Source of the DNA: Halobacteriales archaeon SW_9_67_24
GTDB lineage: Archaea > Halobacteriota > Halobacteria > Halobacteriales > Halococcaceae
DNA: 18,092 bases
Assembly (NCBI GenBank): GCA_003022685.1
Contig: PXSV01000109.1
Location: forward strand, 10,708-28,799
Direction of reading: 5' to 3'
Both the position numbers and the translations under genes were made by a program. Positions 6,330 to 14,109 of the stretch are shown here, piece by piece. Under the pieces are notes generated by a model that worked only from the letters and a program-made list of their open reading frames with translations, was not told the origin of the DNA and did not search any database. The stretch's first letter is position 1. Each line of letters starts with the position of its first letter.

Positions 6330-7634
6330 CTACGCTTCCATCGCCGCGTCGGCGGTTTCGAGCGCGTCGTCGAGAACGTCGATCGCCACGTCGATCTCCG
6401 CTTCCTCGATCGTCACTGGGGGGGCGACGATGAGCGTGTTGATCATGTTGGCGACGTGGAGCCCGTTCTCCCACGCACGGGTCGACACCTCGTCGACGAC
6501 CGTCTGACCCTTCGAGACCTTGTCGGTGCGCTCGCCGAAGGGGACTCGCTTTTCGGGGTGTTTCGTGAGTTCGAGCCCGCGGAACAGCCCCACCCCGCGG
6601 ACGTCGCCGACGCTCGGGTGCGCCGCGCTCAGATCGTGGAGCCGTCCTTCGAGGTACTCGCCGACGTCGCTCGCGTGCTCGATGAGGTCGTCCTCACGAT
6701 AGGTCTCGATCGCCGCCCGGCCCGCCGCCACGGCCACCGGATGGCCGGCGTAGGTGTGGCCGTGACAGAACATGTTCTCCTCGAAGTGCTCGGCGATCTC
6801 CGCGGTGACGGTCGTCGCCCCGAGCGGGGCGTACGCGCCGGTGAGTCCCTTCGCCATCGTGATGATGTCCGGTTCGACGTCGAAGACGTCACACCCGAAC
6901 CACTCGCCGCACCGACCGAACCCCGCCATCACCTCGTCACAGATCAGGAGCGCGCCGTGATCGTGGGCGATCTCCTTCAGTCGCGGCAGATAATCGGCCG
7001 GCGGGACGAGGATCCCGTTGGAGCCGACGATCGGTTCGACCAGCACGCCGGCCACGGTGTCGCCTTCGAGCATCAACATCTCGTCGATGTACTCTAGGCT
7101 CGCCGCCCCCGGGACGCCCGGCTCGGCCGCGAGCCGCCGGGGATCGCCCGTCGCGGAGATCGAGCCGTAGGTCGCGCCGTGGTACGAGCGATAGCGCGAG
7201 ACGATCTTCCCCTTGCCCGTGTAGGCCTTGGCGATCTTGATCGCGGCCTCGACGGCCTCGGTCCCCGAGGTCGAGAAGAACGTCTTCGAGAGGTCGCCGG
7301 GCGTGACCTCCGCGAGGTACTTCCCGAGCGTGGCGCGGTTCTCGGTGGTGAGGCTCGGCGCGAAGTACGCGCCCGCCCGGGCCTGGTCGGCCATCGCGTC
7401 GGCAACTCGGTCGGCGCTGTGGCCGAGGTTCGAGCACATCAACTGGCCCGAGAAGTCGAGCCGTCGATCGCCCGCGGCGTCGGTGAAGTACACCCCGTCC
7501 GAGCCGACGACCTGGGTCGGGTCGACCTCGCTCTGGTACGACCACGTTCCGAAGACGTACTCCTTGTCCATCGCCTCGACGTCGTTGCGTCCGCCCGGTC
7601 GCTCCCCTGCGATCGGCCGCTGGTCGTGAGACAT
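6330..7634 (-). CDS. Class III aminotransferase (probable omega-amino acid:pyruvate transaminase)
   Basis: 434 residues, full length for PLP-dependent class III transaminases. STSGTEAVEAAIK (121-133) binds the cofactor phosphate and YHGATYGS (151-158) stacks on the ring. VEPIVGSNGI (199-208) and CDEVMAGFGRCG (232-243) follow, with Asp233 binding the pyridine nitrogen, and Lys262 in MAKGLTGAYAPLG forms the Schiff base. The overall pattern resembles beta-alanine:pyruvate and taurine:pyruvate transaminases more than GABA or ornithine enzymes. Its divergent neighbour is a methylmalonate/malonate semialdehyde dehydrogenase, which would take the aldehyde made from beta-alanine or 3-aminoisobutyrate. 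The start is ATG 7634; an alternative is residue 22 (MDKEYVFGTWSYQ), because the first 21 residues are polar and look dispensable. Confidence 0.88.
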   Translation of the reverse strand: MSHDQRPIAGERPGGRNDVEAMDKEYVFGTWSYQSEVDPTQVVGSDGVYFTDAAGDRRLDFSGQLMCSNLGHSADRVADAMADQARAGAYFAPSLTTENRATLGKYLAEVTPGDLSKTFFSTSGTEAVEAAIKIAKAYTGKGKIVSRYRSYHGATYGSISATGDPRRLAAEPGVPGAASLEYIDEMLMLEGDTVAGVLVEPIVGSNGILVPPADYLPRLKEIAHDHGALLICDEVMAGFGRCGEWFGCDVFDVEPDIITMAKGLTGAYAPLGATTVTAEIAEHFEENMFCHGHTYAGHPVAVAAGRAAIETYREDDLIEHASDVGEYLEGRLHDLSAAHPSVGDVRGVGLFRGLELTKHPEKRVPFGERTDKVSKGQTVVDEVSTRAWENGLHVANMINTLIVAPPVTIEEAEIDVAIDVLDDALETADAAMEA

Positions 7635-7660
7635 ACGTTACCACTCCATCGGACTCGATC

Positions 7661-7670
7661 GTAATCAATC
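7661..7670 (-). promoter_or_regulatory. Possible promoter element of the aminotransferase
   Basis: On the minus strand this reads GATTGATTAC, the most AT-rich stretch before the ATG at 7634 and centred about 32 bp from it. It lies in the 182-bp region shared with the divergent semialdehyde dehydrogenase gene. Confidence 0.3.
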
Positions 7671-7785
7671 TTCGGCGGACTGGGTGAGCGAACCGACGAA
7701 CGAACGACACCGCGTTCGGGTCCGGCGCGCTCGGATTCGACACGCTCGGAACAACAGTGGATCGAGCCGACGCGGCGACGCCAAG

Positions 7786-7792
7786 CTTTATT
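7786..7792 (+). promoter_or_regulatory. TATA box of the semialdehyde dehydrogenase gene
   Basis: CTTTATT is centred 28 bp before the ATG at 7817. This is one of the clearest leaderless promoter arrangements in the window and decides the start in favour of 7817 over the upstream in-frame ATG at 7757. Confidence 0.55.
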
Positions 7793-7816
7793 CCGTCCAC
7801 CGCTCAACCACACGGC

Positions 7817-9295
7817 ATGGTATCTATTGACGCACTCACGGCGGGAAACAGCGTTCGCAACTACGTCGGCGGTGAGTGGACGGTTTCGGCCCGGGAGGAA
7901 GGACAGACCGTCACGAACCCGGCGACGGACGAGGAGCTGGCGTTCGTCCCGTTCAGCGACGAGGGGGAGGTCGATCGGGCGGTGCGGACAGCACGGGCGG
8001 CGTTCGAGGAGTGGCGCTCGACGCCGGTCGAGGAGCGCATCCAGCCGCTGTTCCGGTTCAAACAGCTCCTCGAAGATCACCAGGACGAACTCGCCGAGAT
8101 CATGGTGCGAGAGCACGGCAAGACCCGCGCGGAGGCGGCCGGCGAACTTCGACGTGGTATCGAGAACGTCGAGGTGGCGTGTGGTATCCCCTCGATGATG
8201 CAGGCGGGGAGCCTGCCGAACGCCGCCCCGGGGATCGACGAAACCGCCGTTCGCCAGCCCCTCGGCGTGTTCGTCGCCGTCACGCCGTTCAACTTCCCGG
8301 GGATGATCCCGCTGTGGTTCCTGCCGTACGCGGTCGCCACGGGCAACGCCTTCGTGCTCAAACCCAGCGAGCGCGACCCGATGACCTCACAGCGGCTGTT
8401 CGAACTCCTCGACGAGGCGGGCTTTCCCGACGGGGTTCTCAACCTCGTCAACGGGAGCGTGGACACGGTGAACGCCCTCATTACCCACGACGACGTGACC
8501 GGCGTCTCTTTCGTCGGGTCGACGCCCGTCGCCGAACACGTCTACGAGACCGCCGCCACCGCCGGCAAGCGCGTCCAGGCTCAGGGTGGGGCAAAAAACC
8601 ACGTCGTCGTGAGCGACAGCGCGGACCTCGAGTTCGCTGCGGAGAAAACGCTCTCGTCGTCGTGTGCCTGCGCTGGCGAGCGGTGTCTCGCCAACGACGT
8701 GGTGCTCGTCCACGACGACGTCTACGAGTCGTTCGCCGATCGCCTGGTCGAGAAGGCCGACGCGATGGCGGTCGGGTACGGGCTGGACGACGTGGACATG
8801 GGCGCACTCATCACCGACGACCACGAACAGCACGTGCGCAACTACATCCAGACCGGGATCGAGGAGGGCGCGACGCTCCTGCGCGACGGCCGTGATCTCA
8901 CCGTCGAGGGGTACGAGGACGGCAACTTCCTCGGGCCGACGGTGTTCGGCGACGTCACCGACGACATGGTGATCTCCCAGGAGGAGATCTTCGGGCCGGT
9001 CGTCGCGCTCGCTCCCTACGAGTCCTTCGACGACGCCATCGATCGGCTCAACGCGAGCGAGTACGGCAACGCCGCGAGCCTCTTCACCGAGCGCGGCGCG
9101 GAGGCGCGTCGGTTCCGCCACGACGCCGAGGCGGGGAACCTCGCGGTGAACGCGGGCACGGCCGCGCCGATGGCCTTTTTCCACTTCGGCGGGCGGAAGG
9201 ACTCCTTTTTCGGTGACCTCCACGCCCAGGGCGAGGACGCGATCCGCTTCTACACCGACAAAACCGTCTACATCGAGCGGTGGCCCGACGCCTGA
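7817..9295 (+). CDS. mmsA: Methylmalonate/malonate-semialdehyde dehydrogenase (CoA-acylating)
   Basis: 492 residues of the ALDH superfamily, MMSDH branch. Diagnostic segments are TPFNFPGMIPLWFLPYAVATGN (156-177 region), LKPSERDP (181-188), SFVGSTPVAEHVY (231-243), GGAKNHVVV (257-265) and AGERCLAND (286-294) with catalytic Cys290. The end of the enzyme has GGRKDSFFGDLHAQG and FYTDKTV, the C-terminal signature of this branch. The general-base Glu of hydrolytic aldehyde dehydrogenases is replaced in the GAKNH region, as expected for a CoA-acylating enzyme. It oxidises methylmalonate or malonate semialdehyde with NAD and CoA to propionyl- or acetyl-CoA, with loss of CO2. The usual roles are valine, beta-alanine, uracil or inositol breakdown; the divergent omega-transaminase points to beta-alanine-like substrates here. 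Symbol given for the family. Confidence 0.88.
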   Translation: MVSIDALTAGNSVRNYVGGEWTVSAREEGQTVTNPATDEELAFVPFSDEGEVDRAVRTARAAFEEWRSTPVEERIQPLFRFKQLLEDHQDELAEIMVREHGKTRAEAAGELRRGIENVEVACGIPSMMQAGSLPNAAPGIDETAVRQPLGVFVAVTPFNFPGMIPLWFLPYAVATGNAFVLKPSERDPMTSQRLFELLDEAGFPDGVLNLVNGSVDTVNALITHDDVTGVSFVGSTPVAEHVYETAATAGKRVQAQGGAKNHVVVSDSADLEFAAEKTLSSSCACAGERCLANDVVLVHDDVYESFADRLVEKADAMAVGYGLDDVDMGALITDDHEQHVRNYIQTGIEEGATLLRDGRDLTVEGYEDGNFLGPTVFGDVTDDMVISQEEIFGPVVALAPYESFDDAIDRLNASEYGNAASLFTERGAEARRFRHDAEAGNLAVNAGTAAPMAFFHFGGRKDSFFGDLHAQGEDAIRFYTDKTVYIERWPDA

Positions 9296-9760
9296 TCCCC
9301 CAGGAGCGTCGGGACGTAGCCATCGGAAGTATCCACACACGTACCACCGGAGAATCGACGGACGTGGGACGAACAGCACCGTCGATGATTATTGACTTTG
9401 TGATCGACAGTGCCGCCATTGGTCTCGGCGTCGAACGATCGATCGAATCCGGTGACGCTCGGTGTGGGCGATGGAATCGAACCGTCTGCCGCCGAACGAT
9501 GCTGCAACCCGTCCGCGAGTTCGGTGTGGCGGGAAATAGCGCCTGAGGGGGCCGGACGGGGTATGTACCGTCGGCGGGGGTTTCGACCGTGAAAACCCGC
9601 CGCGAGCGGCCGAGTACCGACCCCCGGTCCCGGTTCTACGAGCAAAGACATCTCTTCGGGAGTCGAACTCTCTTTCCTCTCTTCCACCGCCTTCCCCCTA
9701 CATGGCCGCGTTCCCCAGGATGGCTCGACGCTCCCGATCCCACGACTGGCCCGACCCTAG
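9296..9760. other. Intergenic region between mmsA and livH, no supported gene
   Basis: About 465 bp. Several short frames exist (for example 9385-9546, 53 codons), but none shows a recognisable family or the acidic composition of the neighbours. On the minus strand at about 9461-9487 there is a GGTTCGATTCC string like a tRNA T-loop, but I find no matching acceptor 5' strand or anticodon arm, so at most it is a tRNA fragment. The right end holds the livH promoter. Confidence 0.6.
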
Positions 9761-9767
9761 GTTTTAA
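9761..9767 (+). promoter_or_regulatory. TATA box of the liv operon
   Basis: GTTTTAA lies 30-36 bp before the ATG at 9797. It overlaps the upstream in-frame ATG at 9767, which therefore cannot be the usual start because it would sit inside the promoter. Confidence 0.55.
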
Positions 9768-9796
9768 TGCAGGGGAAAATCAGGGTACGGTGTACC

Positions 9797-11206
9797 ATGC
9801 CGCCGACGACCGCACTCCTGCAAGCGATCATCACCGGCATAGCGACCGGGAGCATGATCGCTCTGGGTGCCATCGGGCTGTCGATGGTCTACAGCATCGC
9901 CGAGGTGCCGAACTTCGCCCACGGCGACCTCCTCACTCTCGGGGCGTACACCGCACTCGTCGTGAACAAACCCGGCAACGTCCCGTTTCTGGAGCTGTTG
10001 ACGACGGGCACGCAGGCGAGGACGCTCACCGGGACCGTCGTCGTCTTCCTGATCACTGCGGTGGGGGTGCTCGGTGCCGTCTACGCGCTCGGCGGCGTCG
10101 ACGCCCTCGGCGGGTCGTGGTGGCCGACGAACCCGCCGGCAGCCGTCGGGGCCGCCGTCCACATCGCCGCCGCCGCGGCCGTCGGGCTGGTCGTCGCGTG
10201 GGGCGCGCCGTCGATCGTCGTCGGCATGATCTTTTCGGGGGCGGTCGTCGCCACCCTCGCGCCGCTCCAGGAGCGCTACGTCTTCGGGAAGTTCCGACAG
10301 AAGAACGTCTCCCTCGCGCTGATGCTCGTTGTCTCGCTCGCCGTCGCGTTCGTCCTCCGATACGGCATCCAGACCGTCTTCGGGGGGACGGCGCGGAGCT
10401 ACGCCATTCAGCCGACGGTGGACGTGTTCGGGGCCTCGGTCAACGTGGCCGTCGTGAAGTTCATCGATCTCTACGTCATGGATGGAGGGCTCTTCCTGAA
10501 CGTCACCGATCCGGTGAGCGACGGCGTCCTGTTCACCGGCTCGTGGTCGTGGCTCGTCGTCGTCGCCATCCTCGCCGTGAGCGCCGTCGTCGGGTACGCC
10601 GGCTACCGGTTCCGCCGGGGCGAACGGGCGATCCTCGGACCGTACCTGCTGGGAACGATCGCCGGGCTGGCGGCGTTCGTGGGCCTGAGCGCCGTCCTCG
10701 CGACAGGGGGCTCCGTTCCGGAGTCCTCGCTGTACGCCACCCGCGTCAGGCTCTCGATCCTCCGGATGTTCATCATCGTCCTCGCGCTCGGGATGATGGG
10801 GGTGCTCCACACCCTCCTCCGGGCGACGAAACTCGGCAAGGCGATGCGGGCGACCAGCGACAACCGGGAGCTGGCACAGATCCGGGGGATCGATACCGAG
10901 CGCGTGACGATGAGCGTCTGGGTGCTCGCCGGACTGTTCGCGGGGATCGGCGGCGTCACCCTCGGGTTCCTGTTCGGCACGCTCACGATCACGATGGGGT
11001 TTTTCATCCTGTTGCCGATGTTCGCGGCCGTGATCCTCGGCGGGATCACGATCTACGGGGCCCTCTTTGGAAGCTACATCGTCGGGCTCGCGATGGAGGT
11101 CGGGATCTTCGCGATCCCCGGCCTCTCGGCGACCTATCGCGTCCCGATCGCGTTCGTCGTCCTGATACTCGTTCTCCTCGTCAAACCGGAGGGGATCACG
11201 GGGTGA
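9797..11206 (+). CDS. livH: Branched-chain amino acid type ABC transporter permease LivH, enlarged
   Basis: 469 residues, against roughly 290-300 for bacterial LivH. The conserved N-terminal motif GLSMVYSIAEVPNFAHGDLLTLGAY (27-51 region) and the C-terminal half with the coupling loop (LLRATKLGKAMRATSDNRELAQIRGI region, 340-365) and GVTLGFLFGTLTITMGF are both present. The extra length sits in the middle (about 75-150 and 225-320) and is mostly hydrophobic, so added membrane helices are likely. LivH and LivM form the membrane pore of the HAAT family importer. The start at 9797 follows from the TATA box at 9761-9767. It is first in a plus-strand cluster: livM begins 7 bp after the stop. Confidence 0.87.
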   Translation: MPPTTALLQAIITGIATGSMIALGAIGLSMVYSIAEVPNFAHGDLLTLGAYTALVVNKPGNVPFLELLTTGTQARTLTGTVVVFLITAVGVLGAVYALGGVDALGGSWWPTNPPAAVGAAVHIAAAAAVGLVVAWGAPSIVVGMIFSGAVVATLAPLQERYVFGKFRQKNVSLALMLVVSLAVAFVLRYGIQTVFGGTARSYAIQPTVDVFGASVNVAVVKFIDLYVMDGGLFLNVTDPVSDGVLFTGSWSWLVVVAILAVSAVVGYAGYRFRRGERAILGPYLLGTIAGLAAFVGLSAVLATGGSVPESSLYATRVRLSILRMFIIVLALGMMGVLHTLLRATKLGKAMRATSDNRELAQIRGIDTERVTMSVWVLAGLFAGIGGVTLGFLFGTLTITMGFFILLPMFAAVILGGITIYGALFGSYIVGLAMEVGIFAIPGLSATYRVPIAFVVLILVLLVKPEGITG

Positions 11207-11213
11207 TTCCGGC

Positions 11214-12953
11214 ATGGTCGTAGCCGATACCGTCGTCTCGCTCGGCGTGTTCGCCTCGTTTTACGCCCTGCTGGCCCTCGGCATGAACATCAAGTACGGC
11301 CACACCGGGCTGCTCGATTTCGGCCACGTCGGGTTCTACCTGATCGGGGCCTACACGGCTGCGCTGTTCGTGCTCCCGCCGGAATCCGGCAGCCCGGGCA
11401 CGGTGTACGTCGTCGGACTGAACCTCCCGTGGGTCGTCGCGGCGGCGGCCGCCATGCTCGTCGCCGGGGTCGTCGGCGCGCTCGTCGCCCTCCCGACCCT
11501 CCGACTCCGGGAGGACTACCTCGCCATCACGGTGCTCGGCGTGTCGGCGATCTTCCAGCGGGTCGTCCAGGCCGAATCGTGGCTCGTCAACGGCCCCGAC
11601 GCGCTCCGTGGCATCGAGCCCCCGCTCACGGGCCGCTTCCCGGTCGGCGGCCGGACGGTCTTCGGAGCGATCGCCATCGCGCTGATCGGCGGCGCGATCT
11701 GGGCGGTGGCGACGTGGGCGCTCGGCCAAGCCCTCGAAATGGACGGTTCGAGCGGCACCGGCGGGACGGACGCCGCGCGTGCCGACGGCTCGGGCGGGCA
11801 GGAGTCGCGGGCCACGCTCGCCGGGCGACTCCACGCGGTCGCCACGCTCGGCACCGATCGGCTCCTCGGCGACCGCGGTGGCTCCGGCCGGGGGAACCGG
11901 GCCCTGTCCGCCGCCGTCGATCGCGGACGCAACGGGTACGTCGGATCGTCGCTGCTGGCCGGGGTCGTCGCCGGCGTCGTCGGTGCGATCGTGACGTTCA
12001 TCGCCCCCGTCGGCCTGCTCGCGTGGGGGACCGTCGTCTCCGTGTTCACGTGGCTCGTCCTCCTCGTCGGCCTCGGCCGGTACGCGGGCGGCTTCGACGC
12101 CATCGACTACGCGGTGACGCTCGCCCTCGGGGCCGGCTACATGCTGGCGCTCGCCCCGATGTTCTTCCTCGATTCGCTCGTGCTCTGGGTGCCGCTTACG
12201 CTGCTCGCGTTCGGCGTCGTGATCGGCGTGACGCTTTTCCTCCGGGCGAACTGGTCGCGGTTTGCCTCCCGCCCGTTCAGGTACGGGACGTTCGTGGGGC
12301 TGTGGTTCGGGGTCATCTGGTACTTCCCGCTTCAGGTGCTCTCGTCGCTCAGGGCCGGGGACGCGATGGCCGCGGCGACGACGCTGTTCAACAACACGGT
12401 TTGGGTGCTGTCGCTGAGTGCCCCCGAGCCGATCATCGGCTACTCGCGGTTCCAGCTGTTCCTGTTCGGCGCGATCGTGTTCCTGTCGGTGTACCTCCTC
12501 GGACTGGTCGTCGACTCCCCGTTCGGTCGGGTCCTCAGGGCGATCCGGAACGACGAGCGGGTCGTGAGCTCGCTGGGAAAGGACCCCTTCACGTACAAGA
12601 TCCAGAGCATGGCGATCGGATCGGCGCTCGCGGGGCTCGCGGGTGCGCTCGCCGCGCTGTACTACCAGACGCTCGTGTTCACGATGTTCGCCCCGCGAGT
12701 CACGTTCATCGCACTCCTGATGATGTTCCTCGGCGGCGTCGGGAACAACCGGGCGATGGTCGTCGGGGCCGTGCTCTACTGGGCGTTCGAGGCCGCGACG
12801 ACGGAGCTCGCCGGCTTCGTCCCCCCCGACATCCGCGAGAACCTCCAGGCGCTCCGGTTCGTGATCATGGGCGTTCTCTTTCTCGTCCTGCTGTACTACC
12901 GGCCGGAGGGCCTGCTGGGCGAGCGGTCCCGAACGGGGGTGGGGAGCGAATGA
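11214..12953 (+). CDS. livM: Branched-chain amino acid type ABC transporter permease LivM, strongly enlarged
   Basis: 579 residues, against about 320-350 for typical LivM. Ends match the family: GMNIKYGHTGLLDFGHVGFYLIGAY (23-47 region), LPTLRLREDYLAITVLG (93-109) and NGPDALRGIEPP (126-137) at the front, and the coupling loop SPFGRVLRAIRNDERVVSSLGKD (435-457), YKIQSMAIGSALAGLAGAL and FLGGVGNNRAMVVGA (505-519) at the back. Between about residues 150 and 405 lies an insertion with a hydrophilic Gly/Ser/Arg loop (about 175-240) flanked by several hydrophobic segments, which suggests a loop plus extra membrane helices. It overlaps livG by 4 bp (ATGA), so the two are translationally coupled. Confidence 0.87.
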   Translation: MVVADTVVSLGVFASFYALLALGMNIKYGHTGLLDFGHVGFYLIGAYTAALFVLPPESGSPGTVYVVGLNLPWVVAAAAAMLVAGVVGALVALPTLRLREDYLAITVLGVSAIFQRVVQAESWLVNGPDALRGIEPPLTGRFPVGGRTVFGAIAIALIGGAIWAVATWALGQALEMDGSSGTGGTDAARADGSGGQESRATLAGRLHAVATLGTDRLLGDRGGSGRGNRALSAAVDRGRNGYVGSSLLAGVVAGVVGAIVTFIAPVGLLAWGTVVSVFTWLVLLVGLGRYAGGFDAIDYAVTLALGAGYMLALAPMFFLDSLVLWVPLTLLAFGVVIGVTLFLRANWSRFASRPFRYGTFVGLWFGVIWYFPLQVLSSLRAGDAMAAATTLFNNTVWVLSLSAPEPIIGYSRFQLFLFGAIVFLSVYLLGLVVDSPFGRVLRAIRNDERVVSSLGKDPFTYKIQSMAIGSALAGLAGALAALYYQTLVFTMFAPRVTFIALLMMFLGGVGNNRAMVVGAVLYWAFEAATTELAGFVPPDIRENLQALRFVIMGVLFLVLLYYRPEGLLGERSRTGVGSE

Positions 12954-13921
12954 CCGACGCACCCCTCCTCGAAGTGGACGATCTCCGGAAGCGCTTCGGC
13001 GGGATCACGGCGGTCGACGGCGCGTCGTTCTCGCTCGAACGCGGTACCATCACCGGACTGATCGGCCCGAACGGGGCCGGCAAGACCACGACGTTCGACC
13101 TCATCAGCGGCTTCTACAGGCCTGACGGGGGTACGATTCGGTTCGAGGGCCGGGACATCCAGAAAATAATGCGGCCGACGGCGGGCGAGAAGGGGATCTG
13201 GAGCAGCGCCTCGGCGAGCGGGTTCGGCCTCCTTGGAGCTAGCGCTGGACGCGTGCTCTACGGCGTTTCGCCCGCCGTTTTGGGTGGGGCCGCGGCCCTC
13301 GGTGCCGGCGCGGGCGTCGGGATCTACTTCGGCCAGGCCGCGGTCAACAACCGGCGGTCGGGGTTCAAACACTCCCGGCCGTTCCGGCTGGCGCGGGCGG
13401 GAATGGTGCGGACCTTCCAGATCACTCGCGAACTGGAGGAGATGACCGTTCTCGAGAACCTGCTGCTCGCGCCACAGCACCAGGACGGCGAGAACCTGTT
13501 CAACGCCCTCTTTCGCCGGGGGACGGTCGCCGACGACGAGGCGGCGATCCGCGAGGACGCCGCCGAGGTGATCGACCTGCTCGACCTCGACCACCTCCGG
13601 GACGAGCGGGCGGGGAACCTGAGCGGCGGCCAGCGCAAGCTCCTCGAACTGGGTCGCGTGCTGATGCTGGAGCCGGACCTCGTCCTGCTGGACGAGCCCG
13701 TCGCCGGCGTCAACCCCGCCCTCACCGACCGGATCATGGACGCGATCGCGTCGATGCGGGACGAGGGCTACGGGTTCTGTATCGTCGAACACGACATGGA
13801 GGTCATCATGAACCTGAGCGATCGGATCGTGGTCATGAGCGAGGGGAAGAAACTGTCCGAAGGAAGCCCCACGGACATCCAGCAGGACGAGGCAGTGCTC
13901 GAAGCCTACCTCGGCGGGTGA
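12950..13921 (+). CDS. livG: Branched-chain amino acid type ABC transporter ATPase LivG with hydrophobic insert
   Basis: 323 residues, about 70 more than common LivG. Walker A is GPNGAGKT (39-46), the Q-loop is RTFQ (Gln157), the signature is LSGGQ (224-228), Walker B is LVLLDEP (244-250, Glu249) and the switch is His281. All catalytic residues are intact, so it should hydrolyse ATP. Residues about 72-142, between GRDI and RPFRLARAGMVRTFQ, are not part of a normal LivG. They contain a Gly/Ala-rich hydrophobic stretch (about 88-128) flanked by charged residues (MRPTAGEKG before, NNRRSGFKHSR after), like a membrane hairpin placed just before the Q-loop. Base composition looks the same as its surroundings, so this is not an obvious recent insertion. 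Its ATG overlaps the livM stop, and its own stop overlaps the 81-bp inverted-repeat element. Confidence 0.88.
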   Translation: MTDAPLLEVDDLRKRFGGITAVDGASFSLERGTITGLIGPNGAGKTTTFDLISGFYRPDGGTIRFEGRDIQKIMRPTAGEKGIWSSASASGFGLLGASAGRVLYGVSPAVLGGAAALGAGAGVGIYFGQAAVNNRRSGFKHSRPFRLARAGMVRTFQITRELEEMTVLENLLLAPQHQDGENLFNALFRRGTVADDEAAIREDAAEVIDLLDLDHLRDERAGNLSGGQRKLLELGRVLMLEPDLVLLDEPVAGVNPALTDRIMDAIASMRDEGYGFCIVEHDMEVIMNLSDRIVVMSEGKKLSEGSPTDIQQDEAVLEAYLGG

Positions 13922-14001
13922 TAGGGATTGGTGTGACCGTTCACCGGTAGCCGCCGACCCCGTGCCGGCGGCATACCGAATTGACTCATACCAATCCCTA
14001 T
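13921..14001. repeat. 81-bp element with 12-bp perfect terminal inverted repeats and nested hairpin
   Basis: ATAGGGATTGGT (13921-13932) and ACCAATCCCTAT (13990-14001) are exact reverse complements. Inside, CGGTAGCCGCCG (13945-13956) pairs with 13966-13978 (one bulged A) around a 9-base loop, and a small GTGA/TCAC stem lies beside it. TGATAGGG occurs at both borders (13919-13926 and 14001-14008). The left end overlaps the livG stop codon. It may be a miniature mobile or palindromic repeat element, or an RNA structure at the 3' end of livHMG that separates its expression from the binding-protein gene. Confidence 0.6.
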
Positions 14002-14076
14002 GATAGGGTCGGCGAGTCGGACCGGCCAGTCCATCCCCGCCACGTCTGCGGATCGACGGCGGCGAACGGGACAAAA

Positions 14077-14083
14077 CATAAGT
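14077..14083 (+). promoter_or_regulatory. TATA-like box before the binding-protein leader
   Basis: ACATAAG is 27-33 bp before the ATG at 14110, the spacing of a leaderless promoter. Transcription would start near 14105-14110, leaving about 80 nt before the binding-protein start. This gives the binding protein its own promoter, separate from livHMG. Confidence 0.4.
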
Positions 14084-14109
14084 ACCCCCTGTTCATGTTG
14101 TGAGATACC

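Noticed and set aside
9461..9487. tRNA-like T-loop GGTTCGATTCC on the minus strand
   Set aside because: The T-stem has a mismatch, and no acceptor 5' strand, D-arm or anticodon arm can be found at the right distances.
9767..9799. Upstream ATG at 9767 as the livH start
   Set aside because: It overlaps the TATA box at 9761-9767, and the extra residues are not LivH-like; ATG 9797 has the right spacing.
9764..12962. Long minus-strand open frames of 483 and 588 codons opposite livH and livM
   Set aside because: Highly charged Arg/Asp/Glu/His strings that mirror hydrophobic permease codons; no conserved domain.
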